Shown in pieces: positions 17,829 through 25,911 of a DNA stretch of 64,000 bases. The notes under the pieces were generated by a model. The model did no database searches and was not told the DNA's origin. It saw nothing but the letters and a program-made list of their open reading frames with translations. The stretch's first letter is position 1. Each line of letters opens with the position of its first letter. This stretch comes from CAYHVK01 sp964360255 (GTDB taxonomy: Bacteria; Bdellovibrionota; Bdellovibrionia; Bdellovibrionales; UBA1609), in NCBI GenBank assembly GCA_964360255.1, contig CAYHVK010000007.1, positions 1 to 64,000 on the forward strand, in the 5' to 3' direction. The translations under genes were made by a program, and so were the position numbers.

Positions 17829-19661
17829 ATGATTTTAATTGGCGCTCACGAAATCAGCAAAACCTATGCTACCAAACCTCTCTTTAGAGACCTCACTTTT
17901 TCAATTGAAAAGGGTGAGCGCATTGGTTTAATCGGCCCTAACGGCGCTGGCAAATCGACTTTACTTAAAATTTTAGCCGGCCAACAAGATATCGATGAGG
18001 GTCGCCTCTCGGTTGTGAAGGGCCTAAAAATAGGTTTTCTCGAGCAGGTCCCTAAGTTTGCGGATGGCGCCACTATCTTCTCGACTATAAACGAAGGCAT
18101 TTCTGATCCCCTCGACTGGGAAGAAATGTCGCGCGTTCAAGAGATGATCTCAAAACTGAATCTTTCTAAATTCGATCAAGAGACACCTGTCGCCAATCTT
18201 TCTGGGGGATGGAAAAAACGCGTCGCTTTAGCTCGTGAACTGGTTCGCCAGCCTGATCTATTACTGCTCGACGAGCCGACCAACCATTTGGATGTTGAGA
18301 GCATTCTCGAGCTTGAAGAGATTATGAATTCGGCACCTTTTGCAACTTTGACGATTACCCATGATCGCCTGTTCTTACAGAAAATCTCAAAACGCATTAT
18401 TGAACTCGATTCTCGCCATGAAGGCGGCCTTCTGAGTGTTAAAGGCAGCTACGCCGACTTTCTTGAAAGCCGCAATAATCAAATGGCCATTCAACAGAGC
18501 AAAGAGTCAAAGCTTCGCAACACGCTTACGCGCGAAACAGAATGGCTTCGTCGTGGTTCTATTGCCCGCCAAACGAAACAATCGGCGCGTATTGAGGCCG
18601 CCGGTGAACTCAAAGATACAGTGAATGAAATCGCTTCCCGCAATCGCACGTCTTCCATTAAATTTGATTTTGTTTCAATGGAGAAAAATCCGAAGAAGCT
18701 GATCGAAGCCAAAGGCATTTCAAAAGCTTTCGGCGGACAAGTTGTGATTCCGCCTCTCAATCTATTTATCGGCCCTAAAAGTCGTATTGGTTTAATGGGC
18801 CCTAATGGTTGCGGCAAGTCGACGCTGATTAAGCTCCTCACGCAAGATCTTGCTACCGACACAGGCTCTGTACAGCATGCTGAGCGCTTGCGTGTCTCTT
18901 ACTTCGAGCAGAATCGCGATAGCTTAGACCCAAATTCAACGGTTATGAAAACGGTTTGCCCTTTTGGCGATCACGTTGATTACGGTGGCAATAAAGTTCA
19001 TGTCCGCAGCTATCTTACTCGTTTCTTATTCAGACCTGATCAAATGGATCAGCCGGTTTATAAATTATCAGGCGGAGAGCAAAGCCGTCTTTTGATCGCA
19101 CGCCTCATGCTTGTTGAATCGAATCTTCTTGTTCTCGATGAACCGACCAATGATTTAGATATGGCCACCCTTGATTCTTTGGCTGAAGTTCTAGCTGAGT
19201 TTAATGGCGCCATTTTAATTGTTACTCATGATCGCTATTTCTTGGATCAAATTTCAAATTTAATTTTGGCATTCGGTATCGATGAAAAAGGCAATCGAAT
19301 CATCGACCCGATGGTTGGGCTTTCTCAGTGGGAAGTTTGGCATGATCAACAGATGACTTTACAAGAGAAGCTGAAGAATCAAAAACCTACTGCTAAGTTT
19401 GATGAGAAGCGCGCCAATAACGATGCCGCAGCGGCTGAGCCTAAAAAGAAAAAACTCTCAAGCAAAGAACAGGCTGAACTCAGCAAAATCGAAGAGAACA
19501 TTCTTAAAGCTGAGCAGAATTTAGTTTTGTTAACTGAGAAAAGCGTTTCAGAAGACGTTCGCAGCGACGCGAAGAAACTCACCGAAATCGTCAATGAACT
19601 CGCCGCCGCCCAGGCTGAAGTCGATCGCCTTTATTCGCGGTGGCAAAAATTAACTACTTAA
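17829..19661 (+). CDS. uup: ABC-F family ATPase, Uup-like
   Basis: Second two-domain ABC-F protein in the window (610 aa). Domain 1: GPNGAGKST, LSGGWKKRVALAREL, LLLLDEPTNHLD. Domain 2: GPNGCGKST, LSGGEQSRLLIARLM, LLVLDEPTNDLD. The C-terminal 80 residues are a Lys/Glu-rich coiled coil as in Uup. It differs clearly from the protein at 5592-7496 and is not a recent duplicate. It begins 39 bases from the divergent arfB gene, a fitting neighbour because both act at the ribosome. Eight bases of its 3' end overlap the next minus-strand gene. Confidence 0.93.
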   Translation: MILIGAHEISKTYATKPLFRDLTFSIEKGERIGLIGPNGAGKSTLLKILAGQQDIDEGRLSVVKGLKIGFLEQVPKFADGATIFSTINEGISDPLDWEEMSRVQEMISKLNLSKFDQETPVANLSGGWKKRVALARELVRQPDLLLLDEPTNHLDVESILELEEIMNSAPFATLTITHDRLFLQKISKRIIELDSRHEGGLLSVKGSYADFLESRNNQMAIQQSKESKLRNTLTRETEWLRRGSIARQTKQSARIEAAGELKDTVNEIASRNRTSSIKFDFVSMEKNPKKLIEAKGISKAFGGQVVIPPLNLFIGPKSRIGLMGPNGCGKSTLIKLLTQDLATDTGSVQHAERLRVSYFEQNRDSLDPNSTVMKTVCPFGDHVDYGGNKVHVRSYLTRFLFRPDQMDQPVYKLSGGEQSRLLIARLMLVESNLLVLDEPTNDLDMATLDSLAEVLAEFNGAILIVTHDRYFLDQISNLILAFGIDEKGNRIIDPMVGLSQWEVWHDQQMTLQEKLKNQKPTAKFDEKRANNDAAAAEPKKKKLSSKEQAELSKIEENILKAEQNLVLLTEKSVSEDVRSDAKKLTEIVNELAAAQAEVDRLYSRWQKLTT

Positions 19662-20637
19662 AATTATAATCAAAAAAGTGCTTTTGAATGTTTGGGCTTT
19701 GCTTAGCGATTTCATCAAGACGCGCTCCACACTCGCCTCTTAATATAGCTTCAAGATACCCGAGCGATGCTTGCGTAGTACTCAAATAATCAATGGCATC
19801 ACCAGTAAGAATAACTGATTGCCTTGGGTTATTCTTCATCATCGTAGCGTGAAAGTGCTTCTTCGAGAAACATGAAAAAATGCCGACTAATGCCGGTGCA
19901 TGCTGCTGTTTCAGTGAAGTCATCATGTGCTTAAAACCTTCGCGCTTGATCTGGTAGTAACCTGAGTAGTCGGCTTTTTTATGAGCGTTAAGAACTGGCG
20001 GCTTGAAATCTGGCCCGCCACCATTACGAGAGTGACCGTTGTAAAACACGATATCTGCACTTGAAAGACCGTCAAAAAAATTATCTTCAGACTGGGCGGT
20101 CAAAGTCTCTTGGCGCTGAATGAGCGGGCCTACATTATTATCGAAGAGTTCGGATGCTGAAGAATGGGTCAGAGTGATAGTCACATTTACTGGTCGCCCC
20201 AAGAGCGTGATTGATTTCGAAAGCTGAGTTACACCGGTTTGTGGCAAACCTGTCTCGGCAAATCCACATGACATTCTTTTTGAATCTGCGGCGCAAGGCT
20301 TCGTTAAGAACTCGCGTAGCGCACTGAAGTTCGAGCCATCTATACTCGGAGAGAAACCATATTGTGGAGATGAATAACCATGAGACTCATCGAAGTAACC
20401 AAGAGCATATCTAAAATCGAGGGTCCCTTTTTCAGCGATCGCAGCGTAGTGCTGATTACACTGATTGATTGTCTGAGGCGGAAGAGACTCAGCTTTTGCA
20501 TCAACATATTTAAAATACTGCTCAAACTGTTGGGGCCAAATTAAGTCGTAATTACCAAGTGCCGCATGAGCACCGATACCGGTAAAGGTGAGAAGGAGAG
20601 CAAGAGCGATAGATTTTTTGAAAAAGTTTCTCTGCAT
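19654..20637 (-). CDS. Exported protein of unknown function, possible caspase-fold (clan CD-like) domain
   Basis: I do not recognise a named family. The start at 20637 gives a clean signal peptide (MQRNFFKKSIALALLLTF, cleavage near GAHA); longer in-frame starts exist upstream but lack sense as export signals. Two hydrophobic beta-type stretches are each followed by a potential catalytic residue: 'ADIVFYNGHSRNGGG' (His) and 'PALVGIFSCFSKKHF' (Cys). This His-then-Cys order after buried strands resembles clan CD peptidases (caspases, gingipain-like). Other Cys residues (in NQCNQHY, KPCAAD, MSCGFAE and RGECGA) may form disulphides. The proteolytic role is inference only. Confidence 0.6.
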   Translation of the reverse strand: MQRNFFKKSIALALLLTFTGIGAHAALGNYDLIWPQQFEQYFKYVDAKAESLPPQTINQCNQHYAAIAEKGTLDFRYALGYFDESHGYSSPQYGFSPSIDGSNFSALREFLTKPCAADSKRMSCGFAETGLPQTGVTQLSKSITLLGRPVNVTITLTHSSASELFDNNVGPLIQRQETLTAQSEDNFFDGLSSADIVFYNGHSRNGGGPDFKPPVLNAHKKADYSGYYQIKREGFKHMMTSLKQQHAPALVGIFSCFSKKHFHATMMKNNPRQSVILTGDAIDYLSTTQASLGYLEAILRGECGARLDEIAKQSPNIQKHFFDYNFK

Positions 20638-20818
20638 GTCTAGGAGTTGAGCATTTATCATTCCAGGCTGCAGAGCTAACTGATCGAATTTACGGCATTT
20701 TAGCATGTAAAAACGACAGCTCTCCCTGCCGCTATTGCGCCCGTGCTGGCTCAGGATATTCATAGCCCAGGATCTTTCTAAGGTTCTTTTTAAGCGTTCT
20801 CTCTGAATGGTTTTTATG

Positions 20819-20968
20819 GAGATGGGTACGAATATGAGTATGAGTACGAAATTACGATTGCGACTAAGACTAAAACTGCGATTACGATTACAAATACCAG
20901 CATCAGCACCAATACAAATGCCGATACCAAATCAATCCCATTCAGTACCAATACCAACATCATTACCC
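20819..20968. repeat. Degenerate hexanucleotide-period low-complexity tract
   Basis: Roughly 150 bases built from variants of ATTACG, ACTAAG and ATACCA with a six-base rhythm, seen as alternating dipeptides in translation (Leu-Arg repeats on plus, Gly-Ile/Asn-Arg like repeats on minus). It lies upstream of the minus-strand gene at 20637. It looks like a decayed simple-sequence expansion. Confidence 0.6.
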
Positions 20969-21084
20969 GCGCAGGTAGCTTGCGGTGCACAATTTAGAAA
21001 AATAATAAGTGTAATATGAAGTGTAGGTAAATAAAACTTGACGACATTTTTGATGACATAAACTCGCTGTAAAGAAAGTTTTTT

Positions 21085-21117
21085 ATCTGAGCGCGCACGC
21101 AGATGTTTTATTTTTTA
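21085..21117 (+). terminator. Weak hairpin with T-rich tail
   Basis: ATCTG (21085-21089) pairs with CAGAT (21100-21104), extended by CG pairs past a small bulge, followed by GTTTTATTTTTT. It is terminator-like, but no plus-strand gene is seen directly upstream, so its purpose is unclear. Confidence 0.35.
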
Positions 21118-21282
21118 GCTCGCTGTAAATTGCCATATCAGCGCAATAGAATGGTGCTGTTACAAGTTTAAAAAACCATTCGATCTTGGCGCTTATCTAA
21201 AAATTCTCATTTTAAAACCTCATGTTATGTTGCACTTATAAAGACAACCGTTGCATTAAAAGGTGCGACAGGAGATTTAAAA

Positions 21283-21954
21283 ATGATCGACTTAAAATCA
21301 CTCACCTCTCATGAGCTTTTACTTGAAACAGAAAAAGCGGTTAAGAACGAGCGCCTCTCAACAGCTCAGGTGGTGAAGCTTTTTGAAGAAATCTACGCCC
21401 GCAGACTTTACCTCGAGCAGGGGTATCCATCGCTTTTTGAAATGGCCGTCAAACACTTTGGCTATTGTGCAGGCTCTGCGCAAAGACGTATCAATTCAAT
21501 GAAGCTAATGCGAGAGCTGCCAGAGATCGAAGAGAGACTAGAGTCGGGCGAGCTTTCGCTCAGTGCAGCCTCGACTCTTCAAGGCTTCTTTATCAGCGAG
21601 AAGCGTGAGAATAAAGCCTACTCACGTCTTGAGAAGCTGGATGTGACTCTCTCGTGTTTGAATAAATCCACCCGCGAAGTCGAGCGTAAACTTGTAGCAT
21701 TAAGCCCTGATCGAGATAAAAAAGAGTCCGCCAGCTATATCAACGAGAATAGACTCAGAATCAGTCTTTCGATTTCTGAAGAGCTTCATCAAAAGATCAA
21801 TCACTTAAAAGCTATTTGGTCGCACTCAAACCCAAGTCTTAGCACTGAGGTTCTTTTAGAGCGGGTGGTTGAAATGGCTCTTGAGAAAGTGGATCCGGTG
21901 AGAATTCATACACGGACTCAGCGACGAAAGATGACTCAGCCATCTCTGGGTTGA
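21283..21954 (+). pseudogene. Truncated HNH endonuclease-family protein (N-terminal region only)
   Basis: A 223-residue frame opening with a good RBS (ACAGGAG about 9 bases before ATG). 'SHELLLETEKAVKNERLSTAQVV', 'RLYLEQGYPSLFEMAVKHFGY' and 'QRRINSMKLMRELPEIEERLESGELSLSAAS' match my memory of the long helical N-terminal region of Bdellovibrio-type HNH endonuclease proteins, which normally continue into a zinc/HNH nuclease domain. Here it stops after TQPSLG with no HNH core. Immediately past the stop, in the same frame (21967-22017), the codons read LLVAQAHQQHRASS, resembling the final helix of that nuclease domain. I read this as an internal deletion; the remaining protein might still be expressed. 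Confidence 0.6.
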
Positions 21955-21966
21955 ACGGAGTTACCC

Positions 21967-22017
21967 ATGCTACTGGTTGCACAGGCCCACCAGCAGCACC
22001 GCGCTTCAAGTCGCTAA
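21967..22017 (+). pseudogene. Remnant of HNH-domain C-terminus
   Basis: In frame with the truncated gene just upstream and separated from it by one TGA, these 16 codons end in AHQQHRASSR followed by TAA. The pattern matches the terminal 'LLCxxHNxxRA' helix typical of HNH proteins except that the Cys has become Val. Too short to be certain. Confidence 0.4.
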
Positions 22018-22144
22018 ACCTTACCTTGAGATAGCTTACATAAAATAGCTTAAATGAATTGGTGAGCGAAATTTGACTTTCACGCTCGCAGATCTGAATT
22101 CCTATTTGCCACTCGACTATTCTTTCCTATACTAATCATCCACC

Positions 22145-23383
22145 ATGATGACCCAACAAGCGCTTCAAAAAATCAAAGCTGGCTTTAGTTCGTCGCTTCC
22201 GAAAGGTCGCTTGCACTTTGCAGCCCACTCCCATCACCCTTGGCCTGATGTTACGCAGGCGGCGCACAACCAATACTGGGATGACTCAACAAAGTATCTG
22301 GATTCTAAATGGGATCATATTTTTGCCGAGGTTCTGCCGCGTTCGCGCGAAAACATAGCTCAGCTTTTAGGCCTTAAAGACCCGAGCCAAATTATTGAAG
22401 GCATTAACACTTTTGAATTCGTCAGTCGTCTGCTTTCATGCTTAGATTTTTCCAAGCCCGTTAAAATTCTCACCACCGACAGCGAGTTCTACAGCTTCAC
22501 CCGGCTCAGTCGCCGGCTTTTAGAAAATCCAAATATCACAGTCGACGTAATCGCCACGCAACCTTTCAATAATTTTGAAGAGCGCTTTATCGAAAAAGCA
22601 AAATCTCAAAAATATGATTTCATTTTTTCTAGTCTCGTATTTTTCAACTCAGGCTTTTACGCAACAAAGCTTCTCGAACAACTTCTTACCTTAACCGAAA
22701 CGCAAGTTGGCACCTCGCAAGCAAAAGACTCTCGATCAAATGTAGCTTCGCAGGCTAAAGATACACCAACTCCAATAATCGCCGTCGATCTTTACCACGC
22801 GTACGGAGCCATTCCTCTCGAGCTCGAAAAATACAGCCAGAAAATTTTCTTCATCGGCGGCGGTTACAAATATATCAGTGCCGGTGAGGGCGCCTGTTTT
22901 CTTACCGTCCCGAAAAACTGCCAGCTTCGTCCTTGGCAAACCGGCTGGTTTGCCGATTACAAATCTCTCGAAGAGGGCGTGCACGACACGGTTTCGTACG
23001 CCCCTGATGCTTCACGTTTCGCAGGTGCCACTTACGACCCTACACCTTGGTATCGCTTCAATGCAGTGGCCAAATGGTGGAGCGAAAACAACCTCACTCC
23101 GCAAAGCATTCACGCTCACGTTCGCGACCTACAAAAGTATTTTATCCAGCAGCTTTCAAGCCATAAAACTCTTTGGACACCTGCGGATGTGGTTGGTTTT
23201 CAAGAGCACGCCGACTGGGCTCATTTTTTGTGTCTAAAAACTTCGTCGCCGCAGCAAGTGGTGCAGGATTTGCGCGAACAAGATATCTTTGTAGATGCCA
23301 GAGGCCATTTCGTCAGATTTGGTTTTGGTTACTATCAAAGCACTGCTGACATTGATCAGCTTTTTAAGGCACTCGCGAAATGA
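22145..23383 (+). CDS. PLP-dependent class V aminotransferase, kynureninase-like
   Basis: Fold-type I PLP enzyme. The cofactor lysine is probably Lys242 in FIGGGYKYISAGEG, with Asp215 (AVDLYHAYG) contacting the pyridine nitrogen; 'RFAGATYDPTPWYRFNA' resembles the substrate-loop region of kynureninase-like proteins. At 412 aa it is normal length. A short Gln/Ala/Lys/Asp-rich loop (about 185-208) looks like a lineage-specific insertion. No other tryptophan-catabolism genes are nearby, so kynurenine as substrate is not assured. It ends in an ATGA overlap with the HAD gene. Confidence 0.8.
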   Translation: MMTQQALQKIKAGFSSSLPKGRLHFAAHSHHPWPDVTQAAHNQYWDDSTKYLDSKWDHIFAEVLPRSRENIAQLLGLKDPSQIIEGINTFEFVSRLLSCLDFSKPVKILTTDSEFYSFTRLSRRLLENPNITVDVIATQPFNNFEERFIEKAKSQKYDFIFSSLVFFNSGFYATKLLEQLLTLTETQVGTSQAKDSRSNVASQAKDTPTPIIAVDLYHAYGAIPLELEKYSQKIFFIGGGYKYISAGEGACFLTVPKNCQLRPWQTGWFADYKSLEEGVHDTVSYAPDASRFAGATYDPTPWYRFNAVAKWWSENNLTPQSIHAHVRDLQKYFIQQLSSHKTLWTPADVVGFQEHADWAHFLCLKTSSPQQVVQDLREQDIFVDARGHFVRFGFGYYQSTADIDQLFKALAK

Positions 23384-23838
23384 AGCATTATGATGCACTA
23401 GTTTTTGATCTCAACGGAACCCTATGGCTGGATGCTCCCACCCGTACGCTGCCTACGGGCACCCACCCTGATGCGCCAGAGGTAATGAACGAACTCAGCG
23501 TCGAATACCCACTCTACATCGTCAGCAACTGCCATCCTATGCAGATGGAAGAGTTTTTAGAGGCATTCGATAAGAACCCGTTTAAAGAAACTGTTCACTT
23601 CGGCAAATACGGCAATTCAAAGCAGAAAAATCTCGAAGCGCTTAAAGCCAATCACGGATTTAAAAATCCACTCTATGTTGGTGACTCCCCTTCAGATCAG
23701 TCGGCCGCTCTCAGAGCTGGCTATAAATTTGTGTGGGCCGCCTATACCGCCGAAAATTTTGAACTGCCGTCAGGGCCACAGCTCAAAACACTCAAAGATT
23801 TAATTAAATTTGTAAGTTTAGATCCGAGAGAAAATTAG
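23380..23838 (+). CDS. HAD-superfamily hydrolase with DxN motif
   Basis: Small HAD-fold protein (152 aa). Motif I reads FDLNGTLW with nucleophile Asp10, but the second position, normally the acid/base Asp, is Asn12. Motif II is Ser49-Asn50 (YIVSNC), motif IV is VGDSPSDQ (Asp102, Asp106). Minimal or absent cap. Translationally coupled to the PLP enzyme (overlap of 4 bases), so they probably serve one pathway. The Asn12 change may lower or alter phosphatase activity. Confidence 0.82.
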   Translation: MKHYDALVFDLNGTLWLDAPTRTLPTGTHPDAPEVMNELSVEYPLYIVSNCHPMQMEEFLEAFDKNPFKETVHFGKYGNSKQKNLEALKANHGFKNPLYVGDSPSDQSAALRAGYKFVWAAYTAENFELPSGPQLKTLKDLIKFVSLDPREN

Positions 23839-23839
23839 A

Positions 23840-24979
23840 CTATAGCTCAAGCCACTTGATAATTTCAGCTTTCGAGCGAATCACGTCGTCATAACCCAAA
23901 TTCACCATTTCTTTCGTAAACTCAGTGACGAACAAAATATAACTGGCGAGCTCCGCCGATTCTGTGCGCGGGCCCAAACCACCGATCATAAATTTCAGCA
24001 TTTTAGGAAAATACTGAAATTTTTCTTCGGCTATTTTGCTCACATCCCTTGAAGGTCTAATCACATGAAAGTGGATGGCCGAATAGTCAGAGCGTTTGGT
24101 CACGATATCGCGTTTGAACGTATCAACAAGTTCATTAATATGAGTCACGCGTTCAAGATCCACATCCGTTGTGTCGAAGAAAAGAGCATTTAAAATCGAA
24201 CCTGAAATCTTCGCGATGCTCGGCTCCTCACGATACTCTTTATCGTAGAACTCATTAGGCCCACGCACACCTACCACAAGAATTTTTTTAGCACCCATGT
24301 GAATGATCGGGCTAATTGGTGAAGTATTACGAAAGCTACCGTCAGCGAAAAACTCATTACCAATACGCACCGACGGAAAGAGCATAGGAATCGAACATGA
24401 AGCCACAATATGTTCAGTGCGAATGGGCACTCTTACCGAATAACGTCTTGGTTTATTCCAACCCGTATCATGAGCAGAACTTAAAAACGTCACTGTGCGA
24501 TTATTGAAGTAGCTGTAAGCGGTACATGCGAGACCCTTAACGTGTCCTTGTTTAATATTTTCATCGAGCTGATCATAACTAATATTCTTGTCGATTAAAT
24601 CCCATAGCGGCTTGGTATCTAAAAGTGATTTTGCGCTTTTCTCTTTGGTAAAAGAGCCAAAGGTTAAATCGCGAGCCCACCGCGCTCCATTGGACGTGAG
24701 AGATTTAATGTCCGTTAAATAAACTTGCTCGGGGGTCACATTGGTCCACAACTCACAAAGCTGTTTCGCAGCCCCTTCAAAATCATGAATACCAGCAGCG
24801 CATACAGCCGCATTGATGGAGCCCGCACTCACCGCAGACCAATACTTCAGCGGATTCTGACCGCCTTCTAAGAGACCTTGTTCTTTGAGGATTTCAGAAA
24901 GTCCCTTGAGGACACCGGCTTGGTAGCTGCCACGAGCTCCGCCACCAGATAAATTTACGCCGACTTCTAAGTTTGACAT
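23840..24979 (-). CDS. Patatin-like phospholipase
   Basis: Serine lipid acyl hydrolase. The oxyanion loop is SGGGARGSYQAGVL (11-24), the nucleophile is Ser51 in WSAVSAGSINAA, and the dyad Asp is Asp213 in FFADGSFRN. The nucleophile elbow reads AVSAG where GxSxG is usual, and DGS replaces DGG/DGA. No signal peptide, but patatins are often secreted by type III or V routes or act inside. In predators such enzymes may attack prey membranes. Convergent with the HAD gene, with one base between them. Confidence 0.88.
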   Translation of the reverse strand: MSNLEVGVNLSGGGARGSYQAGVLKGLSEILKEQGLLEGGQNPLKYWSAVSAGSINAAVCAAGIHDFEGAAKQLCELWTNVTPEQVYLTDIKSLTSNGARWARDLTFGSFTKEKSAKSLLDTKPLWDLIDKNISYDQLDENIKQGHVKGLACTAYSYFNNRTVTFLSSAHDTGWNKPRRYSVRVPIRTEHIVASCSIPMLFPSVRIGNEFFADGSFRNTSPISPIIHMGAKKILVVGVRGPNEFYDKEYREEPSIAKISGSILNALFFDTTDVDLERVTHINELVDTFKRDIVTKRSDYSAIHFHVIRPSRDVSKIAEEKFQYFPKMLKFMIGGLGPRTESAELASYILFVTEFTKEMVNLGYDDVIRSKAEIIKWLEL

Positions 24980-25000
24980 ACCTTATATTGAATCAGGAAT

Positions 25001-25711
25001 TTATTGATAGGCAACTACCAAAGGTAGCTTTTGTGAATTGAGTTCGTTGTAGAAGCGTTTGTAGTGACGAAAGACCTGGTTGTGATAAATCTGCGGCGCG
25101 CGATTGCTGGCAATAATACGCTTAACATTGAGTGGACCCATATTATATGCCGCAGTCGAGTGCTTAGCATTTTTAAATTTCTTGTTTAAATAGCCAAGAT
25201 ACAAAATACCGATTTTGATATTCACATCTGGATTGAAAAGGCTCTCACTCTCAGACCCATCCATGTTGTTCTTTTTTGCTATCCAGGCCGCAGTTTTGGG
25301 GCGAATTTGCATCAGGCCAATTTCACCGTGACTCCCCACAATGTCGGCTTTAAAGCGGCTCTCTTGTTGGATAATAGCCACCACAAAAAGCGGATCTAAA
25401 CCCGCACGATTCGATTCATTAATTAAAGTGTTAACCCAGCCATAGATTTTACTCTTCGTCGAGTTCGGAAATGCTTTTTCAAATTGGCTTAAGATATAAG
25501 ATTCAATGGCACCGTTCTCAGTATTAGTAAAAGCATAAGCTAGATACTCTTTATTATTTAAAATCTGACGAGCGTACTGAAGTCTCTCTGCATGATCTAC
25601 AGGAGTGAGATTCGGCATACGATTGTAGTTCACAAAAGCAGGAAGCATGATAGCACTGGCTATGAACCCGATCTTCGCTAGTTTGATTGTTTCAAAATAA
25701 ATAGTTCTCAT
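25001..25711 (-). CDS. Lytic transglycosylase (SLT domain)
   Basis: Cleaves peptidoglycan glycan strands with 1,6-anhydro ring formation. SLT motifs: catalytic Glu117 in IIQQESRFKADIVGS, then GEIGLMQIRPKTA, and TAAYNMGP near the C-terminus. A single N-terminal hydrophobic segment (about 12-28) anchors or exports it. The start at 25711 has AGGTGGT just before the ATG; longer in-frame starts run into the regulatory palindromes upstream and are rejected. 236 aa, similar in size to MltE/slt-like enzymes. Confidence 0.9.
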   Translation of the reverse strand: MRTIYFETIKLAKIGFIASAIMLPAFVNYNRMPNLTPVDHAERLQYARQILNNKEYLAYAFTNTENGAIESYILSQFEKAFPNSTKSKIYGWVNTLINESNRAGLDPLFVVAIIQQESRFKADIVGSHGEIGLMQIRPKTAAWIAKKNNMDGSESESLFNPDVNIKIGILYLGYLNKKFKNAKHSTAAYNMGPLNVKRIIASNRAPQIYHNQVFRHYKRFYNELNSQKLPLVVAYQ

Positions 25712-25818
25712 ACCACCTATTAGTACAAAGCCTGGGCCAATTCTAAGTTGTTGAAATTGATGAGGTCTCTTTTTGAGACATTCCCAGAGACACGTATATT
25801 GGTTTTCGCACCTACAGC

Positions 25819-25860
25819 TATCAAATAAATATTCATGCTTATTTGATACGTCTGTATCAA
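25819..25860. promoter_or_regulatory. Nested TATCAA/TTGATA palindromes in divergent promoter region
   Basis: TATCAAATAA (25819-25828) is mirrored perfectly by TTATTTGATA (25839-25848), and the latter half-site pairs again as TTGATAC (25843-25849) with GTATCAA (25854-25860). It lies between the divergent lytic transglycosylase and hydroxybutyrate dehydrogenase genes. The layout suggests two adjacent operator sites sharing a half-site. The regulator is unknown. Confidence 0.5.
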
Positions 25861-25911
25861 TATGACACACGCAGAATCCATTTGGGTGCATGCTAGACAA
25901 CCACCCTCATC

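Larger units (their letters stand above)
20638..21282. other. Long intergenic stretch with low-complexity and repeat content
   Basis: About 640 bases without a convincing gene. It contains the low-complexity hexamer-like tract (20819-20968), an 11-bp direct repeat CTCGCTGTAAA at 21063-21073 and 21119-21129 flanking a small hairpin with a T-rich tail, and the promoter region of the gene at 21283. An open frame at 20807-21019 translates to alternating Leu-Arg repeats and is attributed to the tract, not to a gene. Confidence 0.6.

Noticed and set aside
20807..21019. Open frame encoding alternating Leu-Arg and Pro-Ile dipeptides
   Set aside because: It lies wholly in the low-complexity tract, has no ribosome site and no protein-like composition; its openness follows from the repeat.
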